Shown here one piece after another: positions 36,691 through 48,865 of a stretch of DNA of 64,000 nucleotides (position 1 is the first letter of the stretch; each line of letters begins with the position of its first letter). Source of the DNA: Hyphomicrobiales bacterium (lineage in GTDB: Bacteria > Pseudomonadota > Alphaproteobacteria > Rhizobiales > Rhizobiaceae); assembly GCA_900466605.1 (NCBI GenBank), contig UBMU01000016.1, positions 1 through 64,000 of the forward strand, in the 5' to 3' direction. The notes beneath the pieces were generated by a model. That model was not told where the DNA came from and did no database searches. It saw nothing but the letters and a program-made list of their open reading frames with translations. A program made the translations under genes and the position numbers.

Positions 36691-39144
36691 ATGCCGGGGT
36701 TGAAGCTATTCGAGATGAAGGAATCTCTGCCCGGCGCGGACGTCTCGCCGCGCGCTCCAGAACCTTTTCTTCTCCAGTCGCAGTCTGCTCCTAAGCAGCC
36801 GCGTACTTTCCGTACACAATCACTTGTTCCATGGCCAACGAGGGTCAAGACCGCGATCCGCAGTAGCTCTTCGGCGCTTCGACGCGCTGTGGCAACAGAG
36901 ACGGATCATGGAAGGTTCTTCCTGTTCTCGCCGGTCTTTCTCGGGGCGGGAGCAATATGCTGGTTCGAGCTTCAAAGCGATCCGCCACTGCTCCGGTTGC
37001 TGGCATGGCTCGCAGTGTTCACCGTGATCGCGCAGGTGGCCGGCCGAGGACGCTCTCTCATTCGAAATTTTGGCGTGGCCGGCGTACTTTGCGTCTTGGG
37101 AATGTTTTCTGCCCAATTCGAAACACGCAGCACGGCGACCGTCATCCTGGATGCGCCCGTAACCACAACGCTCACAGGCCGCATCGAGCGTCGGGAAGGG
37201 AGCGGCGACGGCCGATGGCGCTATATTATCTCGGTCTCGGGGACGCAGGCACCCGAGGTCAGACGGCCACCGGTGCGGGTATCTGTAGTCGCACGCGGAC
37301 AAGTGGAACCATTCGCAATCGGAGAGTCGGTTACGGGACGCGCGCGATTGACGCCGCCCGCGGGGCCCGCACTGCCTGGGTTGAACGATTTTACTTTCAG
37401 CGCCTATTTCGACGGGGTTGGCGCGAATGGTTTCTTCTATGGTTCGCCCAGCGTTTCAACCAACGCGGCGGTTGCCCGGCGGTCGATATGGCAAGGCGCC
37501 GCGAATTGGTTGGACACGCTTCGAAGCGGGATTGGGGATCGGATTCGCGAGATCCTGCCGGGTGATACCGGCGCCTTCGCGGCATCACTTGTCACTGACG
37601 AGCGGCGTGCGATTTCCCGGGAAACGACCGAGGCTCTGCGCCAGGCGGGTCTTGCGCATATCGTGGCAATCTCCGGCCTTAATATGGCGCTGTCTGCCGG
37701 CATTTTCTTCGTCGGCCTGCGTAAGCTGCTCAGCCTGTTCCCCTCCATCGCGCAGGCATATCCGATCAAGAAGATTGCCGCGGCTGGTGCGCTTGTCGCG
37801 CTGACAGCCTACTATATGATCTCAGGCTTCGCGGTATCGGCTGAGCGCGCCTTCATCATGATGGCGATCATGCTGGTTGCGGTGTTCTTTGACCGCCCGT
37901 CGATCAGCTTGCGCAACATCGCGCTATCGGCTTGGGTGATCCTGCTTTTGTCGCCGTCCGAGGCGCTGGGACCGAGCTTCCAGATGTCGTTCGCAGCGAC
38001 GCTCGCCCTTGTCGCCGGCTACGCGATCTGGTCAACGAGAGCCGCGCGCGAACATCCGTTGCTGCAGGTCGCCGCGGTGAAGCCCATCGTTTTCGTCGCC
38101 CGCTTCTTTGGTGGCATCCTGCTTACCTCGATGATCGGAGGCTTCTCAACCGCGCTTTTTGCCGTCGAGCACTTTCACCGGCTCAGTGCTTACGGATTGC
38201 CGGCAAATCTCATGGCCATGCCGGTGATTTCCTTCGTGGTGATGCCAATGGGCATGTTCGCAATGTTGATGACGCCCTTTGGCCTCGATGTCATTCCCTG
38301 GAAAATCGCGGGATACGGGCTCGATATCGTGATCGCGATAGCCAAGTTGGTGTCCGGATGGGACGGCAATGTCGATATCGGCCGATTGCCGGCCTGGTAT
38401 TTTCCTGTGGCGGCTGCCGGGTTCCTCGTACTCTCTCTCTTGCGGACGAAGCTTCGCTATCTCGGCGCCGCGGCGACCGCGTTGGCAACCGCGTTGGTTG
38501 TGTTGCAGCCGTCCAGATCACCTCCTGACATTGTCATTGCTGAGGACGGCAGCCTTGTCGCCATTGTCAACGGACCGGTCCTTGCACCCAACCGGCCGCA
38601 TCCGCCTGACTTCATCTTCGATCAATGGCGAAGGGCGCTCGCGGCGGAGACAGACCGGCCACCGAAACTAATAGAGGAGGTGGCCCCCGTCCGGCGGCGG
38701 GACACCGAACGCAAAGCTCAAAAACTGTCGGCTGAGGAATTGCGTAATGCACGCAATGCGTTGCAACAAGCTTCAGAGACGGGCGCCGAGAACCGTTTCG
38801 TATGCTTGAAAGGCGTCTGGTGCACCGCGACACACGAAAGCGGCTACGTCCTGACAGTCGTCGAAAACCCCGCTTATTTCGGCGCTGCGTGCGATACCGC
38901 AGATATCGTCGTGACGCCCGCTCGCCTGCGTGCGACCAAATGCCGATCAGGCGCGCTACTATTCACCGGCGAAACTCTACGCCACTCCGGTGCGGCCGAG
39001 ATACGGATAGACGAACAAGGTGCACCCGTGGTCACCACCGCCTACACCGCGCTTGACCGCCCGTGGATGCGGCATCGGGCATATAACTGGCGAAGCGGCA
39101 CTTTCGATGACGAGCCGCCAGTCTTCAATGATATCGGCGAATGA
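36691..39144 (+). CDS. comEC: ComEC/Rec2 family membrane protein with degenerate C-terminal domain
   Basis: ComEC forms the inner-membrane DNA channel in competent bacteria. The 817-residue protein has an N-terminal membrane and OB-like region (DUF4131), then the competence domain starting at [20 protein letters not shown] with [16 protein letters not shown] and several transmembrane helices. The C-terminal 200 residues sit where other ComEC proteins have a metallo-beta-lactamase domain, but the HxHxDH metal motif is not seen; only remnants such as [14 protein letters not shown] remain. Starts at 36649 (TTG) or 36715 (ATG) are possible. The 3' end overlaps lexA by 20 bases. Confidence 0.85.
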   Translation: MPGLKLFEMKESLPGADVSPRAPEPFLLQSQSAPKQPRTFRTQSLVPWPTRVKTAIRSSSSALRRAVATETDHGRFFLFSPVFLGAGAICWFELQSDPPLLRLLAWLAVFTVIAQVAGRGRSLIRNFGVAGVLCVLGMFSAQFETRSTATVILDAPVTTTLTGRIERREGSGDGRWRYIISVSGTQAPEVRRPPVRVSVVARGQVEPFAIGESVTGRARLTPPAGPALPGLNDFTFSAYFDGVGANGFFYGSPSVSTNAAVARRSIWQGAANWLDTLRSGIGDRIREILPGDTGAFAASLVTDERRAISRETTEALRQAGLAHIVAISGLNMALSAGIFFVGLRKLLSLFPSIAQAYPIKKIAAAGALVALTAYYMISGFAVSAERAFIMMAIMLVAVFFDRPSISLRNIALSAWVILLLSPSEALGPSFQMSFAATLALVAGYAIWSTRAAREHPLLQVAAVKPIVFVARFFGGILLTSMIGGFSTALFAVEHFHRLSAYGLPANLMAMPVISFVVMPMGMFAMLMTPFGLDVIPWKIAGYGLDIVIAIAKLVSGWDGNVDIGRLPAWYFPVAAAGFLVLSLLRTKLRYLGAAATALATALVVLQPSRSPPDIVIAEDGSLVAIVNGPVLAPNRPHPPDFIFDQWRRALAAETDRPPKLIEEVAPVRRRDTERKAQKLSAEELRNARNALQQASETGAENRFVCLKGVWCTATHESGYVLTVVENPAYFGAACDTADIVVTPARLRATKCRSGALLFTGETLRHSGAAEIRIDEQGAPVVTTAYTALDRPWMRHRAYNWRSGTFDDEPPVFNDIGE

Positions 39145-39841
39145 GGCCGACCAGCTTGCCCTGAACCTTAACGCGGTCAGGTCCGAAAATACGCGTTTCA
39201 TAAGCCGGGTTTGCGGCTTCAAGCGCTATCGACGCGCCTTTGCGACGGAAGCGCTTGAGCGTTGCCTCCTCGTCATCGACGAGCGCGACAACGATATCGC
39301 CCGGATTTGCTGTGTTGCCATTTCGGATGATCACGGTGTCACCGTCGAAGATCCCGGCATCGATCATCGAGTCGCCCTTGACCTCAAGCGCATAGTGTTC
39401 ACCCGGGCCAAGCATGTCGGCTGGAACTGTGATGTCGTGCGTATTGTTCTGAATTGCCGAAATCGGCACGCCGGCCGCGATCCGTCCCATGACCGGTACA
39501 GAAGCGGAGCTGCCGGTGTCCGCATGGGCTGCCGGCTTCGGCGGCGCAATCGGCTGCGGTTTGCCAAGGCTGCCCTCGATGACGCTCGGCGAAAAGCCGC
39601 GGCGCAGTTGGAGGCTCGGATTATAGGCGTCGGGAAGCTTGATCACTTCCAGAGCCCGGGCGCGATTCGGCAGTCGGCGAATGAAACCGCGCTCTTCAAG
39701 TGCCGTAATCAGCCGATGGATGCCAGACTTCGATGCCAGGTCCAGAGCGTCTTTCATTTCATCGAAAGACGGGGGGACGCCGGACTCCTTCATTCGCTCG
39801 TGAATGAAGAGAAGAAGCTCCTGTTGTTTGCGCGTCAGCAT
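39125..39841 (-). CDS. lexA: SOS repressor LexA
   Basis: LexA represses DNA-damage genes until RecA triggers its self-cleavage. The 238-residue protein has an N-terminal winged helix (residues 1-65), a long linker, the cleavage site Ala123-Gly124 (IAAGVPI), catalytic Ser158 (KGDSMID) and Lys196 (ATLKRF). The start at 39841 gives [15 protein letters not shown]; a longer frame upstream has no family-like sequence. An alphaproteobacterial SOS box lies in its promoter. The 3' end overlaps comEC. Confidence 0.97.
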   Translation of the reverse strand: MLTRKQQELLLFIHERMKESGVPPSFDEMKDALDLASKSGIHRLITALEERGFIRRLPNRARALEVIKLPDAYNPSLQLRRGFSPSVIEGSLGKPQPIAPPKPAAHADTGSSASVPVMGRIAAGVPISAIQNNTHDITVPADMLGPGEHYALEVKGDSMIDAGIFDGDTVIIRNGNTANPGDIVVALVDDEEATLKRFRRKGASIALEAANPAYETRIFGPDRVKVQGKLVGLIRRYH

Positions 39842-39881
39842 AGAAGTTAAACCCCAGAGTCGTGAAACAAAGCCAGAACAG

Positions 39882-39910
39882 ACACTATATGTTCCATATG
39901 TGTTCCGCAA
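39882..39910 (-). promoter_or_regulatory. lexA promoter with SOS box in the spacer
   Basis: TTGCGG (39905-39910) and TAGTGT (39882-39887) are 17 bases apart on the minus strand. The plus strand between them reads GTTC at 39891-39894, seven bases, then GTTC at 39902-39905, the alphaproteobacterial LexA operator. LexA bound here would block its own promoter. Confidence 0.85.
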
Positions 39911-40040
39911 GTACCTAAATTTTCGTAAAACTTGCCGGCAACTTGAGCAGTTTTTGCACCTCATTCGACCGAATGCGCCGAAGGGGGTTGCATTGTCGTG
40001 CTGCCCGGCGCACATCTTCGCAAATTCCGGAGAATTTGCC

Positions 40041-40925
40041 ATGAGCGAAGCACATCCGCTGGACCATATCGTGTTGCCGGTGTCCAATATTGGGCAAGCG
40101 CGCGAGCGTCTCGGAAAGCTGGGATTCACTGTCGCGCCGGATGCCCGGCATCCTTTTGGAACCGAGAATGCCTGCATATTCTTCGCCGACGAAACATACC
40201 TGGAGCCTTTAGGGGTCGCCAGCGCGGAGCTGCACGAGGCGTCGGCAAAAAAAGGCAATGTCTTTACCGCACGTGACCGTGCTTTTCGGTTTCGATGTGG
40301 GGATGATGGATTTTCAGCAGTGGTCTTCGCGACATCAGATGCCGATCGCGACCATGCGCGGTTTCTGTCCGAAAAGATCAATGGCGGCGAGATGCTGCAA
40401 TTCGAGCGACCGATGAAGATGCCGGATGGCTCGGAGGCGACAGCTGCGTTCAAGCTCGCGTTCGCGGTCGATCTGCGGGCTCCGGATTTTTTCTTCTTTA
40501 CGTGCCAGCGTGTCAATCCGCTGCCGGCCGATCGAAGGGCCTTGCAGATGCACGCGAACAGTGTCAGCGGGATTGCCGAGATCGCCCTGGGTTCGCCGGA
40601 TCCGAAGGCGTTTGGATCATTCGTGCGGGCTGCGGCCCACTGTCCGGGGGTGGCAAGCGAAGCGTTCGGTGTGAGCGTGGCAACACCGAACGTCCGAATT
40701 ACGGTTCTGTCCCCGGACGGGCTTGATGCCTATTTCGACCTTCCTGCAGCATCCACCGATCGCGGCTTGCGCGGCATGGCGATCGTCTTCAAGGTTGGCG
40801 ATCTCGCCGTGACAGAAGCGCATTTGGCTGCTAACGGGATGACCTACACGCGCAAGAACAATCGAATTCTGGTGAAGGCTGCGCCCGGGCAGGGCGCGCT
40901 CTTCGCCTTCGAGGAGAAACGATGA
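40041..40925 (+). CDS. VOC family (glyoxalase-like) protein
   Basis: This 294-residue protein starts [43 protein letters not shown] (over residues 6-48), typical of the glyoxalase-like domain family, with two tandem vicinal-oxygen-chelate halves; the second starts near [17 protein letters not shown]. Metal ligands are likely His8 and a Glu in the first half (YLEPLGV). The substrate is unknown. It overlaps kdsA by 4 bases (ATGA), so the two are co-translated. It is divergent from lexA, and the SOS box lies between them. Confidence 0.85.
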   Translation: MSEAHPLDHIVLPVSNIGQARERLGKLGFTVAPDARHPFGTENACIFFADETYLEPLGVASAELHEASAKKGNVFTARDRAFRFRCGDDGFSAVVFATSDADRDHARFLSEKINGGEMLQFERPMKMPDGSEATAAFKLAFAVDLRAPDFFFFTCQRVNPLPADRRALQMHANSVSGIAEIALGSPDPKAFGSFVRAAAHCPGVASEAFGVSVATPNVRITVLSPDGLDAYFDLPAASTDRGLRGMAIVFKVGDLAVTEAHLAANGMTYTRKNNRILVKAAPGQGALFAFEEKR

Positions 40926-41764
40926 GCCAAACAAATTCCGAAGTCGTGGTTGGCGAAGGCGCCGGCCACGTCTCCTTTTCCAACGCAGGCAAGCTGTCTC
41001 TGATCGCTGGGCCCTGCCAGATGGAAAGCCGCGACCATGCGTTCATGATCGCCGGCGTGCTGAAGGAGCTCTGCGACAAGCTCGGCATTGGCCTCGTTTA
41101 CAAGTCGTCCTTCGACAAGGCGAACCGGACGTCGCTCTCGGCACAGCGCGGCATCGGTCTGGAAACCGCACTCGAGGTGTTCGCTGATCTCAAGAAGGAA
41201 TACGGCTTCCCTGTCTTGACGGACATTCACACCGAGGAACAATGCGCCGAGGTGGCCACTGTCGTCGACATCCTGCAGATTCCGGCCTTCCTCAGCCGTC
41301 AAACGGACCTGCTGGTCGCTGCCGCCAAGACCGGTCGCACCATCAACGTCAAGAAGGGCCAGTTCCTGGCTCCCTGGGACATGAAGAACGTGCTTGCCAA
41401 GCTCAACGACAGCGGCAACCCGAACATCCTGCTTTGCGAGCGCGGTGCCTCCTTTGGCTATAATACGCTGGTATCGGATATGCGTTCGCTGCCGATCATG
41501 GCGGGCCTTGGCGCTCCTGTAGTGTTCGATGCCACGCATTCGGTGCAGCAGCCGGGCGGGCAGGGTGGTTCCAGCGGCGGTCAGCGCGAGTTCGTCGAGA
41601 CACTGGCGCGCGCCGCCGTTGCCGTCGGTGTCGCGGGTGTGTTCGTCGAGACGCACGAAGATCCAGACAGTGCTCCGTCTGATGGTCCGAACATGGTCTA
41701 TCTCAAGGATATGCCGAGGCTTCTCGAAAAGCTCCTGGCCTTCGACGCGATTGCAAAAGGCTGA
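40922..41764 (+). CDS. kdsA: 3-deoxy-8-phosphooctulonate synthase
   Basis: KdsA condenses arabinose 5-phosphate with PEP to make Kdo 8-phosphate for the LPS core. The 280-residue TIM-barrel enzyme shows [28 protein letters not shown] and the [14 protein letters not shown] stretch. The metal-ligand position of metal-independent enzymes (Asn in KANR) is present, as in E. coli. It is coupled to the VOC gene and 141 bases upstream of eno. Confidence 0.96.
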   Translation: MSQTNSEVVVGEGAGHVSFSNAGKLSLIAGPCQMESRDHAFMIAGVLKELCDKLGIGLVYKSSFDKANRTSLSAQRGIGLETALEVFADLKKEYGFPVLTDIHTEEQCAEVATVVDILQIPAFLSRQTDLLVAAAKTGRTINVKKGQFLAPWDMKNVLAKLNDSGNPNILLCERGASFGYNTLVSDMRSLPIMAGLGAPVVFDATHSVQQPGGQGGSSGGQREFVETLARAAVAVGVAGVFVETHEDPDSAPSDGPNMVYLKDMPRLLEKLLAFDAIAKG

Positions 41765-41780
41765 CGTTCAAAAGACTGAC

Positions 41781-41810
41781 ATGTTCGTGTAATAGGCCAC
41801 GCACGAACAT
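41781..41810. repeat. Inverted repeat between kdsA and eno
   Basis: ATGTTCGTG (41781-41789) is the reverse complement of 41802-41810, with a 12-base spacer. It starts 16 bases after the kdsA stop and has no T-run. It could be a weak terminator or an operator for eno. Confidence 0.5.
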
Positions 41811-41842
41811 CGCTGCGAAGCATGCGTAAAGCGCCATTGTAA

Positions 41843-43180
<1,338 letters not shown>

Positions 43181-43204
43181 TCGCGTCTGATTTCAACAGC
43201 TTGG

Positions 43205-43236
43205 ACCCGCGTCTTTCAAAGGCGCGGGTTTTTTCG
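43205..43236 (+). terminator. Rho-independent terminator of eno
   Basis: ACCCGCG (43205-43211) pairs with CGCGGGT (43223-43229), followed by a run of six Ts to 43234. It lies 24 bases past the eno stop. Confidence 0.92.
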
Positions 43237-43321
43237 TGCCTGATTTTTCATAGTCAACGGACAGTTAATCTCTACCCGTTAGTCTTGCTCGCATCGAGGT
43301 AATGCGTTCGAGCGTGCGTTT

Positions 43322-43642
43322 ATGTGGACAAAGCATCACAAGAAGAAAAAGATCGGTCGTTTCGTGGTTCCGGCCATGACGGTCGCCTTTCTTTCCTACT
43401 TCGGCTATCATTGCATTCACGGTGATTACGGTCTGCGGGCAACCGAAGCGTTCGAGCGCCAGCGGATTACGCGTGAAAAGGAGTTGGCGGTTCTGAAAGG
43501 TAAGCGCGAGCATCTTGAAAAGCAGGTCGCGCTGTTGAGCGACGGTTCGATGGACAAAGATATGCTGGACGAAAAAGCGCGTCTTCAGCTCAATGTTTCT
43601 CGTGCCGACGAAGTCGTCATATTCAACCACTATTCCAATTAA
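43322..43642 (+). CDS. ftsB: Septum formation initiator FtsB-like protein
   Basis: This 106-residue bitopic protein has a basic N-terminus (MWTKHHKKKKIGR), one membrane segment (about residues 13-33) and a coiled coil (about residues 45-80, REKELAVLKGKREHLEKQVALL), then DMLDEKARLQLNVSRADEVVIF. This is the FtsB/DivIC layout. It probably works in the FtsQLB divisome complex. Location between eno and pdhA is the normal alphaproteobacterial context, which supports the call. Confidence 0.9.
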   Translation: MWTKHHKKKKIGRFVVPAMTVAFLSYFGYHCIHGDYGLRATEAFERQRITREKELAVLKGKREHLEKQVALLSDGSMDKDMLDEKARLQLNVSRADEVVIFNHYSN

Positions 43643-43676
43643 CCGAAATTCAGTTAATCTAAATAAATGTATATTT

Positions 43677-43693
43677 ATCAGTAGTTTACTGAT
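43677..43693. promoter_or_regulatory. Inverted repeat near the pdhA start point
   Basis: ATCAGTA and TACTGAT are reverse complements around GTT. TATATT at 43670-43675 just upstream could be the -10 box of a pdhA promoter (the -35 is weak), which would place this dyad over the start point. Confidence 0.45.
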
Positions 43694-43735
43694 GAATAGG
43701 AGCCATGCATTTATGGCATTGCTGTGGCCAAATTT

Positions 43736-43783
43736 CTTCCCTATGGTGTGCGCCACCAAAGAACCGACAAACCCATAGGGAGG
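43736..43783 (+). promoter_or_regulatory. Possible RBS-sequestering hairpin in the pdhA leader
   Basis: Bases 43736-43746 can pair with 43773-43783 (11 bp, one G-T pair) across a 26-base loop. The 3' arm includes most of the ribosome-binding site GGGAGGG (43778-43784) of pdhA, whose ATG is at 43789. A competing hairpin (TGGTG 43744-43748 with CACCA 43754-43758) uses part of the same 5' arm. This suggests a leader that switches between open and closed forms (inference). Confidence 0.5.
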
Positions 43784-43788
43784 GTTGA

Positions 43789-44835
43789 ATGGCGCCGCGA
43801 AAGAACGCGACCGTTTCCAGCCGTAAAACAAGCGCAAAGCCGGCAAACAGGGCATCCAATGGTGGTCCTGTTGCCGATTTCACGCGTGAGGAAGAGCTCA
43901 GCGCTTATCGCGATATGCTGCTGATCCGCCGCTTCGAAGAGAAAGCCGGTCAGCTTTACGGCATGGGCTTCATTGGTGGTTTTTGTCACCTTTATATTGG
44001 CCAGGAAGCTGTCGTCGTCGGCATGCAGATGGCGCAGAAGGAAGGCGATCAGGTCATCACGGCCTATCGCGACCACGGCCACATGCTGGCAACCGGCATG
44101 AGCGCGCGTGGCGTCATGGCCGAGCTGACTGGCCGCCGCGGCGGTTATTCGCGCGGTAAGGGCGGCTCGATGCACATGTTCTCGAAAGAGAAGCATTTCT
44201 ACGGCGGTCACGGCATCGTCGGTGCTCAGGTTTCGCTCGGAACCGGCCTCGCTTTCGCCAATCGCTACCGCGGCAACGACAGCGTTTCCGTCGCTTACTT
44301 CGGTGATGGTGCAGCGAACCAGGGTCAGGTCTACGAGAGCTTCAACATGGCTGCTCTCTGGAAGCTCCCGATCATCTACATCGTCGAAAACAACCGTTAT
44401 GCCATGGGCACCTCGACCGCCCGTGCGACTGCGCAGTCGAACTACTCGCTCCGCGGCTCCGGCTTCGGCATCCCCGGTATCCAGGTTGACGGCATGGACG
44501 TCCGCGCCGTCAAGGCTGCTGCGGACGAAGCCCTCGAGCATTGCCGCTCCGGCAAGGGCCCGATCATCCTGGAGATGCTGACCTATCGTTACCGTGGTCA
44601 CTCGATGTCGGACCCGGCGAAGTACCGCACGAAGGAGGAAGTGCAGAAGATGCGCTCCGAGCAGGATCCGATCGAGCAGGTCAAGGCACGCCTCATCGAA
44701 AAGGGCTGGGCCTCGGAAGACGATCTGAAGGCGATCGACAAGGACGTCCGCGATATCGTGGCCGACAGCGCCGACTTCGCCCAGGCCGATCCGGAGCCGG
44801 ATGCATCCGAGCTCTACACTGACATTCTGCTGTAA
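43789..44835 (+). CDS. pdhA: Pyruvate dehydrogenase E1 component, alpha subunit
   Basis: PdhA binds thiamine diphosphate with PdhB and decarboxylates pyruvate. The 348-residue protein has an N-terminal basic/Ala-rich extension (about 25 residues), then [16 protein letters not shown], the phosphorylation-loop-like region GGKG/RG ([12 protein letters not shown]) and the TPP motif [20 protein letters not shown] ending in ENN. GGGAGGG precedes the ATG. It is the first gene of the PDH operon and is 17 bases upstream of pdhB. Confidence 0.97.
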   Translation: MAPRKNATVSSRKTSAKPANRASNGGPVADFTREEELSAYRDMLLIRRFEEKAGQLYGMGFIGGFCHLYIGQEAVVVGMQMAQKEGDQVITAYRDHGHMLATGMSARGVMAELTGRRGGYSRGKGGSMHMFSKEKHFYGGHGIVGAQVSLGTGLAFANRYRGNDSVSVAYFGDGAANQGQVYESFNMAALWKLPIIYIVENNRYAMGTSTARATAQSNYSLRGSGFGIPGIQVDGMDVRAVKAAADEALEHCRSGKGPIILEMLTYRYRGHSMSDPAKYRTKEEVQKMRSEQDPIEQVKARLIEKGWASEDDLKAIDKDVRDIVADSADFAQADPEPDASELYTDILL

Positions 44836-44852
44836 TCGGGGAGGGTAGACCC

Positions 44853-46235
<1,383 letters not shown>

Positions 46236-46252
46236 CAAGGGGAGGTATTTCG

Positions 46253-47605
46253 ATGCCTATCAACATCACGATGCCTGCCCTGTCTCCGACCATGGAAGAG
46301 GGCAACCTCGCCAAGTGGCTGGTCAAGGAAGGCGATACGGTCAAGTCGGGCGATGTGATCGCCGAGATTGAAACCGACAAGGCAACGATGGAAGTCGAAG
46401 CGGTTGACGAAGGTGTCGTCGCCAAGCTCGTCGTTCCCGCCGGCACCGAAGGCGTCAAGGTCAACGCCTTGATCGCCGTTCTGGCTGGCGAAGGTGAAGA
46501 CGTCGCCGCCGCCGCAAGCGGCGCTGGCTCGGCTGCGCCGGCACCGAAGGCTGCCGCTGCGGAAGCGCCGAAGGCTGAAGCCAAGGCCGAAGCCGCTCCG
46601 GCGCCTGCAGCAGCACCAGCTGCCGTTGCACCGGCTCCAGCCGCAGCACCTGCCGCCGCCTCGGGCAACCGCACCTTCTCCTCGCCGCTCGCGCGGCGTC
46701 TGGCGAAGGAAGCCGGTATCGACCTGTCGGCTATCGCTGGTTCCGGTCCGCATGGCCGCGTCGTCAAGAGCGACGTCGAAGCTGCCGTATCGGGTGGTGG
46801 CGCCAAGGCGGCTCCCGCTGCCGCACCTCAGGCCGCCGCATCGGCACCTGCCGCAGCACCGAAGGGCGCCTCCGACGACAGCGTTCTCAAGCTGTTCGAG
46901 CCGGGCTCCTACGAGCTCGTGCCGCATGACGGCATGCGCAAGATCATTGCCAAGCGTCTCGTAGAATCCAAGCAGACCGTGCCGCACTTCTACGTCACCG
47001 TGGATTGCGAGCTCGACGCGCTGCTGGCGCTGCGCGCCCAGCTCAACGATGCGGCTCCCCGCAAGGATGGCGCTCCGGCCTACAAGCTGTCGGTCAACGA
47101 CATGGTCATCAAGGCCATGGCGCTGGCGCTGCGCGATGTTCCGGATGCCAACGTCTCCTGGACGGAAGCCAACATGGTCAAGCACAAGCACGCCGATGTC
47201 GGCGTTGCCGTGTCGATCCCCGGCGGCCTGATCACCCCGATCATCCGCAAGGCCGAGGAAAAGACCCTGTCGGCGATCTCCAACGAGATGCGCGATCTTG
47301 GCAAGCGCGCCAAGGACCGCAAGCTGAAGCCTGAAGAGTTCCAGGGCGGCACCTCGTCGGTCTCCAACATGGGCATGATGGGCGTGAAGCAGTTCGCAGC
47401 CGTCATCAACCCGCCGCATGCAACGATCCTCGCGGTCGGCGCAGGCGAGCAGCGTCCTGTCGTCAAGAACGGCGAGCTCGCCGTCGCGACCGTGATGACC
47501 GTCACGCTGTCGACCGACCATCGCTGCGTCGATGGCGCTCTTGGTGCGGAGCTGCTGCAGGCGTTCAAGGGCTACATCGAAAATCCGATGGGCATGCTCG
47601 TCTAA
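46253..47605 (+). CDS. pdhC: Dihydrolipoamide acetyltransferase (E2 of PDH)
   Basis: PdhC is the E2 core that passes the acetyl group to CoA. The 450-residue protein has one lipoyl domain (residues 1-80, Lys in [11 protein letters not shown]), Ala/Pro linkers, a peripheral subunit-binding domain (about residues 140-177, [22 protein letters not shown] with [12 protein letters not shown]), and the catalytic domain with the His/Asp motif [16 protein letters not shown]. The start at 46253 has GGGGAGG upstream. A single lipoyl domain fits with the second one on PdhB. Confidence 0.97.
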   Translation: MPINITMPALSPTMEEGNLAKWLVKEGDTVKSGDVIAEIETDKATMEVEAVDEGVVAKLVVPAGTEGVKVNALIAVLAGEGEDVAAAASGAGSAAPAPKAAAAEAPKAEAKAEAAPAPAAAPAAVAPAPAAAPAAASGNRTFSSPLARRLAKEAGIDLSAIAGSGPHGRVVKSDVEAAVSGGGAKAAPAAAPQAAASAPAAAPKGASDDSVLKLFEPGSYELVPHDGMRKIIAKRLVESKQTVPHFYVTVDCELDALLALRAQLNDAAPRKDGAPAYKLSVNDMVIKAMALALRDVPDANVSWTEANMVKHKHADVGVAVSIPGGLITPIIRKAEEKTLSAISNEMRDLGKRAKDRKLKPEEFQGGTSSVSNMGMMGVKQFAAVINPPHATILAVGAGEQRPVVKNGELAVATVMTVTLSTDHRCVDGALGAELLQAFKGYIENPMGMLV

Positions 47606-47624
47606 GACCGGAGCGGAGGCGGAA

Positions 47625-48266
47625 ATGACGAAGACCGTTCTTTGCTATGGTGACTCGCTGACCTGGGGCTATGACGCCGATACGATCGGACGTCATGCCT
47701 ACAAGGATCGTTGGCCAAGTGCGCTTCAGGCGGCACTTGGCAACGATGTCAGGATCATTGTTGAAGGATTGAACGGCCGGACCACCGCCTTCGACGACCA
47801 TCTCGCCGACTGCGACCGGAACGGTGCACGCATCCTGCCGACGATCCTGCAGACCCACGCGCCGCTCGATCTCGTCATCCTGCTGCTCGGCACCAACGAC
47901 ATGAAGCCTGTCGTGGCAGGGTCGGCCTTTGCTGCCTGCCAGGGCATTGCCCGGCTTGTGCGACTGATCCGCAATCATGCCTGGCCCTTCGAGTTCGATG
48001 GGCCGGACATTCTGATCGTGGCCCCACCGAAGATCCGCGAGACGGCGAACGTACCGTTTGCGGCGTCATTCGTCGGTGCCATCGAGGAGTCGGCAAAGCT
48101 TGCGACCCTCTATCGCGATCTTGCGGACGAGCTCGGCTGCGGATTCTTTGACGGCAACTCGGTGGCGAAGACGACACCGGTGGATGGCATCCATCTCGAC
48201 GCGGACAATACCCGCGCTCTCGGGCGCGGCATGGAATCGACTGTGCGGATGATGCTGGGGCTTTGA
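47625..48266 (+). CDS. SGNH/GDSL hydrolase (arylesterase-like)
   Basis: This 213-residue protein has the GDSL block VLCYGDSLTWGYDADTIGRH near the N-terminus, the Gly block LNGRTT, the Asn block LGTNDMK and the C-terminal DGIHLD with catalytic Asp and His. It lacks a signal peptide. The family includes arylesterases and acyl-transfer enzymes; the substrate is unknown. It lies 19 bases after pdhC and 2 bases before the GNAT gene inside the PDH operon. Confidence 0.88.
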   Translation: MTKTVLCYGDSLTWGYDADTIGRHAYKDRWPSALQAALGNDVRIIVEGLNGRTTAFDDHLADCDRNGARILPTILQTHAPLDLVILLLGTNDMKPVVAGSAFAACQGIARLVRLIRNHAWPFEFDGPDILIVAPPKIRETANVPFAASFVGAIEESAKLATLYRDLADELGCGFFDGNSVAKTTPVDGIHLDADNTRALGRGMESTVRMMLGL

Positions 48267-48268
48267 GG

Positions 48269-48850
48269 ATGGGATCCTTCGTTTCGCTTCGTTCCGCGAC
48301 GCGGGAAGATGCGACGGAGCTGGCTTTGCTCACGGATATCGCTTCGCATGGTTTTGCCTCCTGGCTGTGGCTGGCGGAGCTCGGAAACGGCGGCGGCGAT
48401 ACGCCGATGGAGCGAGGACGGCAAAAGCTGCGCGGCGACCAGGGGCAGGGCAACTGGAGCAACGCGGTAATTGCCGAAGCCTATGGCGAGATCGCCGGAG
48501 CCGCGATCGGCTACGGTCTAGGTGAAGGCATACGGAATATCGAGGCGGATCGCCCGGCGCTGAAGCCGGTCATCGATCTGCAGAAAATGGTGGTGGGAAG
48601 CTGGTTTATCGCAACGCTCGGTGTCTACAGCCATCTGCGTGGCATCGGGATCGGTCGACAGCTTCTCACGGATCAGATTGAACGCGCGGAAAATGCGCCG
48701 GTCAGCCTGATTACCGCAGGTTACAACGAAGCGGCTCTGTCGCTTTACAATAAGAATGGATTTTCGGAGGCGGCGCGGGCGGATGCCGTGGCCTTTTTCG
48801 AAAACGGCAGGAAACACGAGTGGGTGCTTCTCACCCGCGACGCCCGATAA
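48269..48850 (+). CDS. GNAT family N-acetyltransferase
   Basis: This 193-residue protein has a GNAT fold with RSATREDATELALL at the start and the acetyl-CoA-binding motif GVYSHLRGIGIGRQLL (RGxGxG/A type) near residue 118, then ITAGYNEAALSLYNKNGF. The acceptor is unknown. It lies 2 bases after the SGNH gene and 15 before lpdA. Two in-frame starts exist (TTG 48263, ATG 48269); the ATG is 8 bases after a GGGG stretch. Confidence 0.85.
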   Translation: MGSFVSLRSATREDATELALLTDIASHGFASWLWLAELGNGGGDTPMERGRQKLRGDQGQGNWSNAVIAEAYGEIAGAAIGYGLGEGIRNIEADRPALKPVIDLQKMVVGSWFIATLGVYSHLRGIGIGRQLLTDQIERAENAPVSLITAGYNEAALSLYNKNGFSEAARADAVAFFENGRKHEWVLLTRDAR

Positions 48851-48865
48851 CGAAGGCAGGAAAAC

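Noticed and set aside
39842..40516. Extension of lexA upstream on the minus strand
   Set aside because: It would cover the SOS box and promoter and most of the VOC gene; no LexA family member has it.
43640..43660. CtrA box before pdhA
   Set aside because: Two TTAA motifs are present but 11 bases apart rather than 7.
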